From Achatina immaculata (Eukaryota > Mollusca > Gastropoda > Stylommatophora > Achatinidae), in NCBI GenBank assembly GCA_009760885.1, contig CM019700.1, positions 2,884,993 to 2,948,992 of the forward strand: a stretch of 64,000 bases of DNA. Direction: 5' to 3'. Positions 22,971 to 36,706 of this stretch are shown piece after piece; positions within the stretch are counted from its first letter, which is position 1; each line of letters begins with the position of its first letter. Made by a program: the position numbers and the translations under genes. Below the pieces are notes generated by a model, which ran no database searches, was not told the origin of the DNA, and saw nothing but the letters and a program-made list of their open reading frames with translations.

Positions 22971-25900
22971 GTTTGCTCAATGTTGATGGATGTTTGATGT
23001 TGTTTGTTTAACTTTTGGTTTCAGTTTGTTGTATGACTTTTTTTCTACTTGCTTGCTTTCCATGTTGTCCTTTGTGTCTTGTTCTATTTGACTCTTCTCC
23101 AATGTCTGTTGTTTCTGTCTTTGTTATCTACCTGGACCTATTTTTTTTTCAAACTTTGTTTTCTCAGATTTCTTATCTCTTTCATCTAGCTTGCCCTATT
23201 TTCTCTCTCACATTTATTCTTCCTTTCTACTACAGTTATTGCTGCAACTACTAGTTTTACTAAACTACAGGGCGTTCGGAAAATAACTGTGCATTACCTC
23301 AGTATCGATTCCGATATCTTATTGATATCTTAATGACTGCATCAGGTAGATGTGGCTAGATACCGCAAACATTAAGATATCACTACGATATTGGGTTAGT
23401 GCACAGTTACTTATGGAACACCCTGTACCATCATGCATTTTATTCCCTGAGTCTGATTATCTGAGGAGCTGTGTTGTTGTTTGAAGTTGCCTGCCTAATA
23501 AATTAAATTATAACAACTGCAACAACGTGTCTGTATTTCCTGTGGTGCATAGAGCAACACTAATTTGAAGATCTGTTTTTTTTCTTGTTAAACAGCTGAA
23601 GATCTATATTTGTTCAATTTCAGGCAAGCGAGGTAAAGAGCAATACAGTCCATGTTACCAAGGACCAGCAAAAAACAGGTTGGTGATGGCCTCCAGCGAC
23701 GCCGCCCCTGCCGCTCCTGCTGCTGTCAAGGCTGTTCTTCTTTCGTTGTTTTGTTTCTCTTATTTTGTTGTGTCTTTAATGTCGGGAATGTTCTAGAAGT
23801 GACCTCTTTGTTCGTCCGCCCATAGACTGCAGATAACAATAGCTGCCATGGGTTTTTTTTTACCTCCAGGCGAACACCACTTCCTGTAGTTTTAGTAAAA
23901 TCCACCGTAAAGGTGAGCATCCACTTCCTGTCGTTTTAGTAAACTCCACCGTAAAAGTGAGCATCCATCCACTTCCTGTAGTTTTAGTAAACTCCACCGT
24001 AAAGGTGAGCATCCATCCACTTCCTGTAGTTTTAGTAAACTCCACCCTAAATGCGAGCATCCACTTCCTGTTGTTTTAGTAAACTCCACCGTAAAGGTGA
24101 GCATTCATCCACTTCCTGTAGTTTTAGTAAACTCCACCGTAAAGGCGAGCACTCCTATCCTCACTTCGCTAGCGAGTTTGTTGTTACCAGGGATATCCAC
24201 GAAGAAGATGTATAGCCGTGGTTGGCTATGATCCACTCCCTGACGTCAGAATAGAGACATTTGTTCAAGTTTGAGATGTTGATATAAAGTTAAAAGTATT
24301 CAGTGTTCATTATCAAGTTAACCTAGATGTGGCTAATGAAGTTGGTCAACTTTGTAATGCTAGCCACCCTTTATGTGTCTAATGAAGTTAGTCAAGTTTG
24401 TAATGCTAGCCACCCTTTATGTGTCTAATGAAGTTAGTCAAGTTTGTAATGCTAGCCACCCTTTATGTGTCTAATGAAGTTAGTCAAGTTTGTAATGCTA
24501 GCCACCCTTTATGTGTCTAATGAAGTTAGTCAAGTTTGTAATGCTAGCCACCCTTCGTGTGTCTAATGAAGTTAGTCAAGTTTGTAATGCTAGCCACCCT
24601 TTATGTGTCTAATGAAGTTAGTCAAGTTTGTAATGCTAGCCACCTTTATGTGTCTAATGAAGTTAGTCAAGTTTGTAATGCTAGGTACTCTAAATGTGGC
24701 TAACGATAAAGTTACAAATGTTAACAGTAAAAATGACTCTCGTTGACAGTAAGATGCTTTAAGACAGCGTCTTCTTCAGCAGATACCCACAGAGAAGTTG
24801 GTGGATAAAAGCGGCAAAGAAAGAGACGAGGCTGTGAATTCATGACAGAGGAAAAAAAAGATATCAACAAAATGTTTTTAAAATGTAAAAAAACGAAGTT
24901 TTCATCAAATGAACACGAAGGCTATAGCGAAAACTTTAAAATTTGGGAATGAATTGACAAGACAATCTTTGAATATCAAACAAGCTAAAACTGCCAGGAA
25001 AACAAAGCACAGTTCCTAAGAAACCATATAATAGATCCCAGGAGAAAATTTAATGTTTAAAAAGTCAGTATTACTTACGAACTTTCGATGGTATGGATGG
25101 GCATTCGAAAAGTTACCAGCAGAGTACGTAAGGCCATTCACGCACATGTAAAGCCTACGTTTTCGGAGGAGACAGTTGTTTAGACGGTACCTATGTTTTT
25201 GATACATTTAAGCAGTGGCCACGCAAATATGGCAGAATTCTATGAACTAATTTGACTTTATGACAGCGTGATGTTATCTTTCACAAACAACAAAAAAAGC
25301 CGTAACCTTCATTGTATCTCCTCAGATCATGTACAGATATCATATGCTGTCCCATCTTTGTGTTATGTCTGGGTGGACTTGCAGCTATAGCGTGCTGGGG
25401 TAAGTTTCAGTCCTTTTAGCTACACTTAGCCCTGCGGTGTATTTCTGTACGTTTCTGTTTGTAGAAGTAATCCTATGTCCGTCAGTTTGTAAAGACTGAG
25501 AGAGGCCGAAGTTTGTGAGAGTTGAAAGGTGGGTGCCAGGGTTTGCCGCAGCATTTCAGACGTGGCATGTTGGACTTGCCAATGAGAAGACAAGCCAGTT
25601 AAAGGCAACGGAAGTCAACTAATTTTTCCGCGAAATGGTTTATTCAGGGCAATAAAAATAATAAAGTTAGAAATTATTGAAAATAAAAATTGTACATAGT
25701 GCACTGAAAACATAGAAGAAGGTCCCGGGTTTTCTATACAGAACACTAGAAAACAGAGCATAATGTCCCGGGTTTTCTATACAGCGCACTGGAAAACAGA
25801 GCAAAAGGCCCCGGGTTTTTTATACAGCGCACTGGAAAACAGAGCAAAGGTCCCGGGTTTTCTATACAGCGCACTGGAAAACAGAGCAAAAGGCCCCGGG

Positions 25901-28900
25901 TTTTTTATACAGCGCACTGGAAAACAGAGCAAAGGTCCCGGGTTTTCTATACAGCGCACTGGAAAACAGAGCAAAAGGTCCCGGGTTTTCTATACAGAGC
26001 ACTGGAAAACAGAGCAAAAGGTCCCGGGTTTTCTATACAGCGCACTGGAAAACAGAGCAAAAGGTCCCGGGTTTAGCTCCCTATTGTTGGAGAGCTGTTG
26101 TTGAACTCCTGACACCTGGTTTAACCCATCCTCAACAGCAGAATATTTGGTGGTTGAGTGAGTAGTGCTCTGCCCTCTTTCAGCTGGTTCTTCGTTTATC
26201 AGACGCACGAGCTTGGGTTCTCCTTCATTGCCCCCCCCCCCCAATACTTATCTTTCTCTCATTTCTTGTTCTTCATCTTCTACTATCTCTTGCTTTGTTC
26301 TAGCGTTTCATTCTATACGAGGTCTGATAAAAAAAGTGTTGGGAATGGACTTATCTATAATTTAATCACCTTCGAAACAGCCCCCTTTCCTGAAGCAGTG
26401 CACTTAGCCCAGCGCTGTCTCCACTGCTGAAAGCAATTTTTTGAAACCATCTTCTGATGATAACAGCTGCCTCGTCATGTTCTATTGTATCTCCTCGACG
26501 TCCTGAAATCTTGTTACTTTCAAGTTGTGTTTTATTGTTGGGAGTAGGAAGAAGTCACCGGGAGCGATATCAGGCGATTATGGCGGCCGTAGGACTTGTG
26601 GAATGTGGAGCTTAGCAAGAAACTGCTGCACAGGTTGCCATGCATGGGCAGGCGCACTGTCATGGTGGAGTTGCCGCTCGTCACTCTCATGCAATGTCGG
26701 CCTTTTCCCACAAACTGCGGCCCTCATAAGTGGCAAAACTTCCCGGTAGTATTCCTTGTTGATTGTCTGACCTGATGGAGCATATTCCTGATCTAGTCTT
26801 CCACTGTAGCTGAAAAAAAAACAGTCAGCGCTGTCTTGAAACTGCTGCGACTCTGTCGTGCTTTCTTGACTCTAAGACACGTCGGGTTCTTCCACTTCGA
26901 AGACTGGGTCTTGGTTTCCGGGTCATGCCCATAAACCCAGGAATCATCAGCAGTTATGATTGTTGTAAACAAGTGCTCGTCCACTTCGGCTCGTTCAAGC
27001 AGGTCCCGGGGAGCAGAAACACGGACCTGCTTGTGGTCAGAAGACAGAACTTTGGGCACAAACTTAGCTCAGACACATCTCAGGTCAGACACATCTCAGG
27101 CTCAGACACATCTCAGGTCAGACACATCTCAGGTCAGACACATCTCAGGTCAGACACATCTCAGGCTCAGACACATCTCAGGTCAGACACATCTCAGGTC
27201 AGACACATCTCAGGTCAGACACATCTCAGGCTCAGACACATCTCATGCTCAGACACATCTCAGGCTCAACACATCTCAGGTCAGACACATCTCAAGCTAA
27301 AACTGCCAGGAAAACAAAGCACAGTTCCTAAGAAACCATATAATAGAATCCCAGGAGAAAATTTAATGTTTAAAAAGTCAGTATTACTTACGAACTTTCG
27401 ATGGTATGGATGGGCATTCGAAAAGTTACCAGCAGAGTACATAAGGCCATTCACGCACATGTAAAGCCTACGTTTTCGGAGGAGACAGTTGTTTAGACGG
27501 TACCTATGTTTTTGATACATTTAAGCAGTGGCCACGCAAATATGGCAGAATTCTATGAACTAATTTGACTTTATGACAGCGTGATGTTATCTTTCACAAA
27601 CAACAAAAAAAGCCGTAACCTTCATTGTATCTCCTCAGATCATGTACAGATATCATATGCTGTCCCATCTTTGTGTTATGTCTGGGTGGACTTGCAGCTA
27701 TAGCGTGCTGGGGTAAGTTTCAGTCCTTTTAGCTACACTTAGCCCTGCGGTGTATTTCTGTACGTTTCTGTTTGTAGAAGTAATCCTATGTCCGTCAGTT
27801 TGTAAAGACTGAGAGAGGCCGAAGTTTGTGAGAGTTGAAAGGTGGGTGCCAGGGTTTGCCGCAGCATTTCAGACGTGGCATGTTGGACTTGCCAATGAGA
27901 AGACAAGCCAGTTAAAGGCAACGGAAGTCAACTAATTTTTCCGCGAAATGGTTTATTCAGGGCAATAAAAATAATAAAGTTAGAAATTATTGAAAATAAA
28001 AATTGTACATAGTGCACTGAAAACATAGAAGAAGGTCCCGGGTTTTCTATACAGAACACTAGAAAACAGAGCATAATGTCCCGGGTTTTCTATACAGCGC
28101 ACTGGAAAACAGAGCAAAAGGCCCCGGGTTTTTTATACAGCGCACTGGAAAACAGAGCAAAGGTCCCGGGTTTTCTATACAGCGCACTGGAAAACAGAGC
28201 AAAAGGCCCCGGGTTTTTTATACAGCGCACTGGAAAACAGAGCAAAGGTCCCGGGTTTTCTATACAGCGCACTGGAAAACAGAGCAAAAGGTCCCGGGTT
28301 TTCTATACAGAGCACTGGAAAACAGAGCAAAAGGTCCCGGGTTTTCTATACAGCGCACTGGAAAACAGAGCAAAAGGTCCCGGGTTTAGCTCCCTATTGT
28401 TGGAGAGCTGTTGTTGAACTCCTGACACCTGGTTTAACCCATCCTCAACAGCAGAATATTTGGTGGTTGAGTGAGTAGTGCTCTGCCCTCTTTCAGCTGG
28501 TTCTTCGTTTATCAGACGCACGAGCTTGGGTTCTCCTTCATTGCCCCCCCCCCCCAATACTTATCTTTCTCTCATTTCTTTGTTCTTCATCTTCTACTAT
28601 CTCTTGCTTTGTTCTAGCGTTTCATTCTATACGAGGTCTGATAAAAAAAGTGTTGGGAATGGACTTATCTATAATTTAATCACCTTCGAAACAGCCCCCT
28701 TTCCTGAAGCAGTGCACTTAGCCCAGCGCTGTCTCCACTGCTGAAAGCAATTTTTTGAAACCATCTTCTGATGATAACAGCTGCCTCGTCATGTTCTATT
28801 GTATCTCCTCGACGTCCTGAAATCTTGTTACTTTCAAGTTGTGTTTTATTGTTGGGAGTAGGAAGAAGTCACCGGGAGCGATATCAGGCGATTATGGCGG

Positions 28901-31900
28901 CCGTAGGACTTGTGGAATGTGGAGCTTAGCAAGAAACTGCTGCACAGGTTGCCATGCATGGGCAGGCGCACTGTCATGGTGGAGTTGCCGCTCGTCACTC
29001 TCATGCAATGTCGGCCTTTTCCCACAAACTGCGGCCCTCATAAGTGGCAAAACTTCCCGGTAGTATTCCTTGTTGATTGTCTGACCTGATGGAGCATATT
29101 CCTGATCTAGTCTTCCACTGTAGCTGAAAAAAAAACAGTCAGCGCTGTCTTGAAACTGCTGCGACTCTGTCGTGCTTTCTTGACTCTAAGACACGTCGGG
29201 TTCTTCCACTTCGAAGACTGGGTCTTGGTTTCCGGGTCATGCCCATAAACCCAGGAATCATCAGCAGTTACGAAGGCTGCAGCGAAAACTTTAAAATTTG
29301 GGAATGAATTGACAAGACAATCTTTGAATATCAAACAAGCTAAAACTGCCAGGAAAACAAAGCACAGTTCCTAAGAAACCATATAATAGAATCCCAGGAG
29401 AAAATTTAATGTTTAAAAAGTCAATACTAATTACGAACTTTCGATGGTATGGATGGGCATTCGAAAAGTGACCAGCAGAGTACATAAGGCCATTCACGCA
29501 CATGTAAAGCCTACGTTTTCGGAGGAGACAGTTGTTTAGACGGTACCTATGTTTTTGATACATTTAAGCAGTGGCCACGCAAATATGGCGGAATTCTATG
29601 AACTAATTTGACTTTATGACAGCGTGATATTATCTTTCACAAACAACAAAAAAAGCCGTAACCTTCATTGTATCTCCTCAGATCATGTACAGATATCATA
29701 TGCTGTCCCATCTTTGTGATATGTCTGGGTGGACTTGCAGCTATAGCCTGCTGGGGTGAGTTTCAGTCCTTTTAGCTACACCTAGCGCTGTGGTGTATTT
29801 CTGTACGTTTCTGTTTGTAGAAGTAATCCTATGTCCGTCAGTTTGTAAAGACTGGGAGAGGCCGAAGTTTGTGAGAGTTGAAAGGTGGGTCTGAGGGTTT
29901 ACCCCAGCATTTCTGACGTGGCATGTTGGACTTGCCAATGAGAAGACAAGCCAGTTAAAGGCAACGGAAGTCAACTAATTTTTCCGCGAAATGGTTTATT
30001 CAGGGCAATAAAAATAATAAAGTTAGAAATTATTGAAAATAAAAATTGTACATAGTGCACTGAAAACATAGAAGAAGGTCCCGGGTTTTCTATACAGAAC
30101 ACTAGAAAACAGAGCATAAGGTCCCGGGTTTTCTATACAGCGCACTGGAAAACAGAGCAAAAGGTGCCGGGTTTAGCTCCCTATTGTTGGAGAGCTGTTG
30201 TTGAACTCCTGACACCTGGTTTAACCCATCCTCAACAGCAGAATATTTGGTGGTCGAGTGAGTAGTGCTCTGCCCTCTTTCAGCTGGTTCTTCGTTTATC
30301 AGAAGCCCGAGCTTGGGTTCTCGTTCATTGCCCCCCCCCCCCAATACTTATCTTTCTCTCATTTCTTTGTTCTTCATCTTCTACTATCTCTTGCTTTGTT
30401 CTAGCGTTTCATTCTATACGAGGTCTGATCAAAAAGTGTTGGAAATGGACTTATCTGTAATTTAATCACCTTCGAAACAGCCCCCTTTCCTGAAGCAGTG
30501 CACTTAGCCCAGCGCTGTCTCCACTGCTGAAAGCAATTTTTTGAAACCATCTTCTGATGATAACAGCGGCCTCGTCATATTCTGTTGCATCTCCTCGACG
30601 TCCTGAAATCTTGTTACTTTCAAGTTGTGTTTTATTGTTGGGAGTAGGAAGAAGTCACCGGGAGCGATATCAGGCGATTATGGCGGCCGTAGGACTTGTG
30701 GAATGTGGAGCTTAGCAAGAAACTGCTGCACAGGTTGCCATGCATGGGCAGGCGCACTGTCATGGTGGAGTTGCCACTCGTCACTCTCATGCAATGTCGG
30801 CCTTTTGCCACAAACTGCGGCCCTCATACGTGGCAAAACTTCACGGTAGTATTCCTTGTTCATTGTCTGACCTGATGGAGCATATTCCTGATCTAGTCTT
30901 CCACTGTAGCTGAAAAAAAAAACAGTCAGCGCTGTCTTGAAACTGCTGCGACTCTGTCGTGCTTTCTTGAGTCTAAGACACGTCGGGTTCTTCCACTGCC
31001 AAGACTGGGTCTTGGTTTCCGGGTCATGCCCATAAACCCAGGAATCATCAGCAGTTATGATTGTTTTAAACAAGTGCTCGTCCACTTCTGCTCGTTCAAG
31101 CAGGTCCCGAGGAGCAGAAACACGGACCTGGTTGTGGTCAGAAGACAGAACTTTGGGCACAAACTTAGTTCAGACACATCTCAGGTCAGACAATGTCAGA
31201 CACATCTCAGGTCAGACAATGTCAGACACATCTCAGGTCAGACACATCTCATGTCAGACAATGTCAGACACATCTCATGTCAGAAAATGTAAAAAAAAAA
31301 ACGAAGTTTTCATCAAATGAAAACGAAGGCTGCAGCGAAAACTTTAAAATTTGGGAATGAATTGACAAGACAATCTTTGAATATCAAACAAGCTAAAACT
31401 GCCAGGAAAACAAAGCACAGTTCCTAAGAAACCATATAATAGAATCCCAGGAGAAAATTTAATGTTTAAAAAGTCAATACTAATTACGAACTTTCGATGG
31501 TATGGATGGGCATTCGAAAAGTGACCAGCAGAGTACATAAGGCCATTCACGCACATGTAAAGCCTACGTTTCGGAGGAGACAGTTGTTTAGACGGTACCT
31601 ATGTTTTTGATACATTTAAGCAGTGGCCACGCAAATATGGCGGAATTCTATGAACTAATTTGACTTTATGACAGCGTGATATTATCTTTCACAAACAACA
31701 AAAAAAGCCGTAACCTTCATTGTATCTCCTCAGATCATGTACAGATATCATATGCTGTCCCATCTTTGTGATATGTCTGGGTGGACTTGCAGCTATAGCC
31801 TGCTGGGGTGAGTTTCAGTCCTTTTAGCTACACCTAGCGCTGTGGTGTATTTCTGTACGTTTCTGTTTGTAGAAGTAATCCTATGTCCGTCAGTTTGTAA

Positions 31901-34900
31901 AGACTGGGAGAGGCCGAAGTTTGTGAGAGTTGAAAGGTGGGTCTGAGGGTTTACCCCAGCATTTCTGACGTGGCATGTTGGACTTGCCAATGAGAAGACA
32001 AGCCAGTTAAAGGCAACGGAAGTCAACTAATTTTTCCGCGAAATGGTTTATTCAGGGCAATAAAAATAATAAAGTTAGAAATTATTGAAAATAAAAATTG
32101 TACATAGTGCACTGAAAACATAGAAGAAGGTCCCGGGTTTTCTATACAGAACACTAGAAAACAGAGCATAAGGTCCCGGGTTTTCTATACAGCGCACTGG
32201 AAAACAGAGCAAAAGGTGCCGGGTTTAGCTCCCTATTGTTGGAGAGCTGTTGTTGAACTCCTGACACCTGGTTTAACCCATCCTCAACAGCAGAATATTT
32301 GGTGGTCGAGTGAGTAGTGCTCTGCCCTCTTTCAGCTGGTTCTTCGTTTATCAGAAGCCCGAGCTTGGGTTCTCGTTCATTGCCCCCCCCCCCCAATACT
32401 TATCTTTCTCTCATTTCTTTGTTCTTCATCTTCTACTATCTCTTGCTTTGTTCTAGCGTTTCATTCTATACGAGGTCTGATCAAAAAGTGTTGGAAATGG
32501 ACTTATCTGTAATTTAATCACCTTCGAAACAGCCCCCTTTCCTGAAGCAGTGCACTTAGCCCAGCGCTGTCTCCACTGCTGAAAGCAATTTTTTGAAACC
32601 ATCTTCTGATGATAACAGCGGCCTCGTCATATTCTGTTGCATCTCCTCGACGTCCTGAAATCTTGTTACTTTCAAGTTGTGTTTTATTGTTGGGAGTAGG
32701 AAGAAGTCACCGGGAGCGATATCAGGCGATTATGGCGGCCGTAGGACTTGTGGAATGTGGAGCTTAGCAAGAAACTGCTGCACAGGTTGCCATGCATGGG
32801 CAGGCGCACTGTCATGGTGGAGTTGCCACTCGTCACTCTCATGCAATGTCGGCCTTTTGCCACAAACTGCGGCCCTCATACGTGGCAAAACTTCACGGTA
32901 GTATTCCTTGTTCATTGTCTGACCTGATGGAGCATATTCCTGATCTAGTCTTCCACTGTAGCTGAAAAAAAAAACAGTCAGCGCTGTCTTGAAACTGCTG
33001 CGACTCTGTCGTGCTTTCTTGAGTCTAAGACACGTCGGGTTCTTCCACTGCCAAGACTGGGTCTTGGTTTCCGGGTCATGCCCATAAACCCAGGAATCAT
33101 CAGCAGTTATGAATGTTTTAAAAATGTAAAAAAAAAAACGAAGTTTCATCAAATGAAAACGAAGGCTGCAGCGAAAACTTTAAAATTTGGGAATGAATTG
33201 ACAAGACAATCTTTGAATATCAACAAGCTAAAACTGCCAGGAAAACAAAGCACAGTCCTAAGAAACCATATAATAGAATCCCAGGAGAAAATTTAATGTT
33301 TAAAAAGTCAATACTAATTACGAACTTTCGATGGTATGGATGGGCATTCGAAAAGTGACCAGCAGAGTACACAAGGCCATTCACGCACATGTAAAGCCTA
33401 CGTTTCGGAGGAGACAGTTGTTTAGACGGTACCTATGTTTTGATACATTTAAGCAGTGGCCACGCAAATATGGCGGAATTCTATGAACTAATTGACTTTA
33501 TGACAGCGTGATATTATCTTTCACAAACAACAAAAAAAGCCGTAACCTTCATTGTCTCTCAGATCATGTACAGATATCATATGCTGTCCCATCTTGTGAT
33601 ATGTCTGGGTGGACTTGCAGCTATAGCCTGCTGGGGTGAGTTTCAGTCCTTTAGCTACACCTAGCGCTGTGGTGTATTCTGTACGTTTCTGTTTGTAGAA
33701 GTAATCCTATGTCCGTCAGTTGTAAAGACTGGGGAGAGGCCGAAGTTTGTGAGAGTTGAAAGGGGGGTCTGAGGGTTTACCCCAGCATTTTCTGACGTGG
33801 CATGTTGGACTTGCCAATGAGAAGACAAGCCAGTTAAAGGCAACGGAAGTCAACTAATTTTTCCGCGAAATGGTTTATTCAGGGCAATAAAATAATAAAG
33901 TTAGAAATTATTGAAAATAAAAATTGTACATAGTGCACTGAAAACATAGAAGAAGGTCCCGGGTTTTCTATACAGAACACTAGAAAACAGAGCATAAGGT
34001 CCCGGGTTTTCTATACAGCGCACTGGAAAACAGAGCAAAAGGTGCCGGTTTAGCTCCCTATTGTTGGAGAGCTGTGTTGAACTCCTGACACCTGGTTTAA
34101 CCCATCCTCAACAGCGAATATTGGTGGTCGAGTGAGTAGTGCTCTGCCCTCTTTCAGCTGGTTCTCGTTTATCAGAAGCCCGAGCTTGGGTTCTCGTTCA
34201 TTGCCCCCCCCCCCCAATACTTATCTTTCTCTCATTTCTTTGTTCTCATCTTCTACTATCTCTTGCTTTGTTCTAGCGTTTCATTCTATACGAGGTCTGA
34301 TCAAAAAGTGTTGGAAATGGACTTATCTGTAATTTAATCACCTTCGAAACAGCCCCCTTTCCTGAAGCAGTGCACTTAGCCCAGCGCTGTCTCCACTGCT
34401 GAAAGCAATTTTTTGAAACCATCTTCTGATGATAACAGCGGCCTCGTCATATTCTGTTGCATCTCCTCGACGTCCTGAAATCTTGTTACTTTCAAGTTGT
34501 GTTTTATTGTTGGGAGTAGGAAGAAGTCACCGGGAGCGATATCAGGCGATTATGGCGGCCGTAGGACTTGTGGAATGTGGAGCTTAGCAAGAAACTGCTG
34601 CACAGGTTGCCATGCATGGGCAGGCGCACTGTCATGGTGGAGTTGCCACTCGTCACTCTCATGCAATGTCGGCCTTTTGCCACAAACTGCGGCCCTCATA
34701 CGTGGCAAAACTTCACGGTAGTATTCCTTGTTCATTGTCTGACCTGATGGAGCATATTCCTGATCTAGTCTTCCACTGTAGCTGAAAAAAAAAACAGTCA
34801 GCGCTGTCTTGAAACTGCTGCGACTCTGTCGTGCTTTCTTGAGTCTAAGACACGTCGGGTTCTTCCACTGCCAAGACTGGGTCTTGGTTTCCGGGTCATG

Positions 34901-36659
34901 CCCATAAACCCAGGAATCATCAGCAGTTATGATTGTTTTAAACAAGTGCTCGTCCACATCTCAGGTCAGACAATGTCAGACACATCTCATGTTAGACACA
35001 TCTCATGTCAGACACATCTCAGGTCAGACACATCTCAGGTCAGACAATGTCAGACACATCTCATGTTAGACACATCTCATGTCAGACACATCTCAGGTCA
35101 GACAATGTCAGACACATCTCATGTCAGACACATCTCATGTCAGACACATCTCAGGTCAGACACATCTCAGGTCAGACAATGTCAGACACATCTCATGTTA
35201 GACACATCTCATGTCAGACACATCTCAGGTCAGACACATCTCAGGTCAGACACATCTCATGCTCAGACATATCTCATGCTCAGACACATCTCATGTCAGA
35301 CACATCTCATGTCAGACACATCTCATGTCAGACATATCTCATGCTCAGACACATCTCATGTCAGACATATCTCATGTCAGACATATCTCATGCTCAGACA
35401 CATCTCATTCTCAGACACATCTCATGCTCAGACACATCTCAGGTCAGACACATCTCGTGCTCACCTTGTACGTGAGAATCGACTGGCCTGAACCAAAACT
35501 GATCTGGAAGTCTTCAGATACTTCATGAATATTCGGCGATTTATCAGCTTAGACGCGCAGACAAGTTCGAACTTTTCTTAAGTTTTGCTGGTTGCTGGCC
35601 TCCCAGGCCGTTCATCTCTTTCACGGTCATCTTTAAAACATTTATACCACTCATAAACCTATGTACAACTCACACAAACTTCCCTATAGACTACCTGTAG
35701 TGTACGACTAATACAATCCTCCCATAGACTACCTGTAACTTTAAGTGTACGATTCATACAATCCTCCCATAGACTACCTGTAACTTTAAGTGTACGATTC
35801 ATACAATCCTCCCATAGACTACCTGTAACTTTAAGTGTACGATTCATAGAATACCTGTAACTTTACGATTCATACAATCCTCCCATAGACTACCTGTAAC
35901 TTTAAATACATGCCTTTGCACGTTTCGTTAAGTTTTTGACAAAATTTGATGCAGAATCGCTGATGCAGTTTTTCCGACTTGACAAATGCGACGAACAGAT
36001 TCAGATACATCAGAACAAAGCACTACCATAAGCAAAGTGGGCAAGCACTGGTCACGTGACTTATGCCAGGTGTGGGGTATATGCCAAGGTCAACCTGTGG
36101 CTATCTGCTTCCGGTTGTGTCAGTCGGTTCGGGGCTATGCCCTCTGTCTGGATACTTTTTGACCACACCTTGTAAGCTTCCTGTACCGTGTCCTAAATAA
36201 TGTCCTCTAGTCCTCCAGCTTAAGGTAAAGGTAAGCCTGACATGTCACCAGGACAACTGATTGATCTAGTGTTAGTGCACCATGTTTACCTTGACCTGAC
36301 TGGAGAGTTATGTGGTCAACTTCATGTCCGACTTCCTATACTTGCCAAAGAGGAGCCCGGCTACTTGCTTTTACGGTTCTCCCAGCTGGACTTGAACCAC
36401 TGGCCTCCACGCGAAGGACTCTTGCACTAGCCACTGCGTCACTCAGGCGACTACCTCCACTATATTCGGGTACCCGCTCCACTCCCACAAGCAGCTGCTG
36501 TCCTCTAGCTGGACATCACATACCCCAGGACACACAGACTTCCCTGGCAAAGTGTAACTGATAACATAACACATTAACATAGTAAAACACATTACACGAT
36601 GTTTGTGTGTGCTCTGATATCAGATGTTGATAATCTGACGGTCTCCAGGCAATACTTCA

Positions 36660-36706
<47 letters not shown>

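Larger units (their letters stand above)
24880..27297 (+). repeat. Segmental repeat unit U1 (exon 3a + mariner relic)
   Basis: This is the first of five tandem ~2 kb units. Order: entry sequence (acgaagttttcatcaaatg), exon 3 copy, an AT-rich spacer, a 43-bp VNTR with a GGTCCCGGGTTTTCTATACA core (about 8 copies, 25713-26075), a poly-C tract, a mariner relic on the minus strand, then a 16-bp CAGACACATCTCAGGT array. U1 and U2 share the long VNTR, so they are sisters. Confidence 0.92.
29270..31290 (+). repeat. Segmental repeat unit U3 (exon 3c + mariner relic)
   Basis: Same order as U1, but with only about two VNTR copies (30078-30172). It carries variant substitutions shared with U4 and U5 and ends in a short CAGACACATCTCAGGT / CAGACAATGT array (31168-31288). 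Confidence 0.92.
33111..35462 (+). repeat. Segmental repeat unit U5 (exon 3e + mariner relic + long array)
   Basis: A U3/U4-type unit with many single-base deletions, mostly in homopolymers, concentrated between about 33140 and 34250. The mariner part after 34290 is again identical to U4. It ends in the longest CAGACACATCTCA(G/T)GT array (34957-35462). Confidence 0.9.

Noticed and set aside
25016..25207. Small minus-strand frame repeated in each U unit ([20 protein letters not shown])
   Set aside because: It recurs only because the unit is duplicated; no motif, and no evidence of purifying selection can be judged from such young copies.
36350..36470. Possible tRNA gene
   Set aside because: Has an A/B-box-like promoter but no acceptor or anticodon stem pairing; a SINE fits better.
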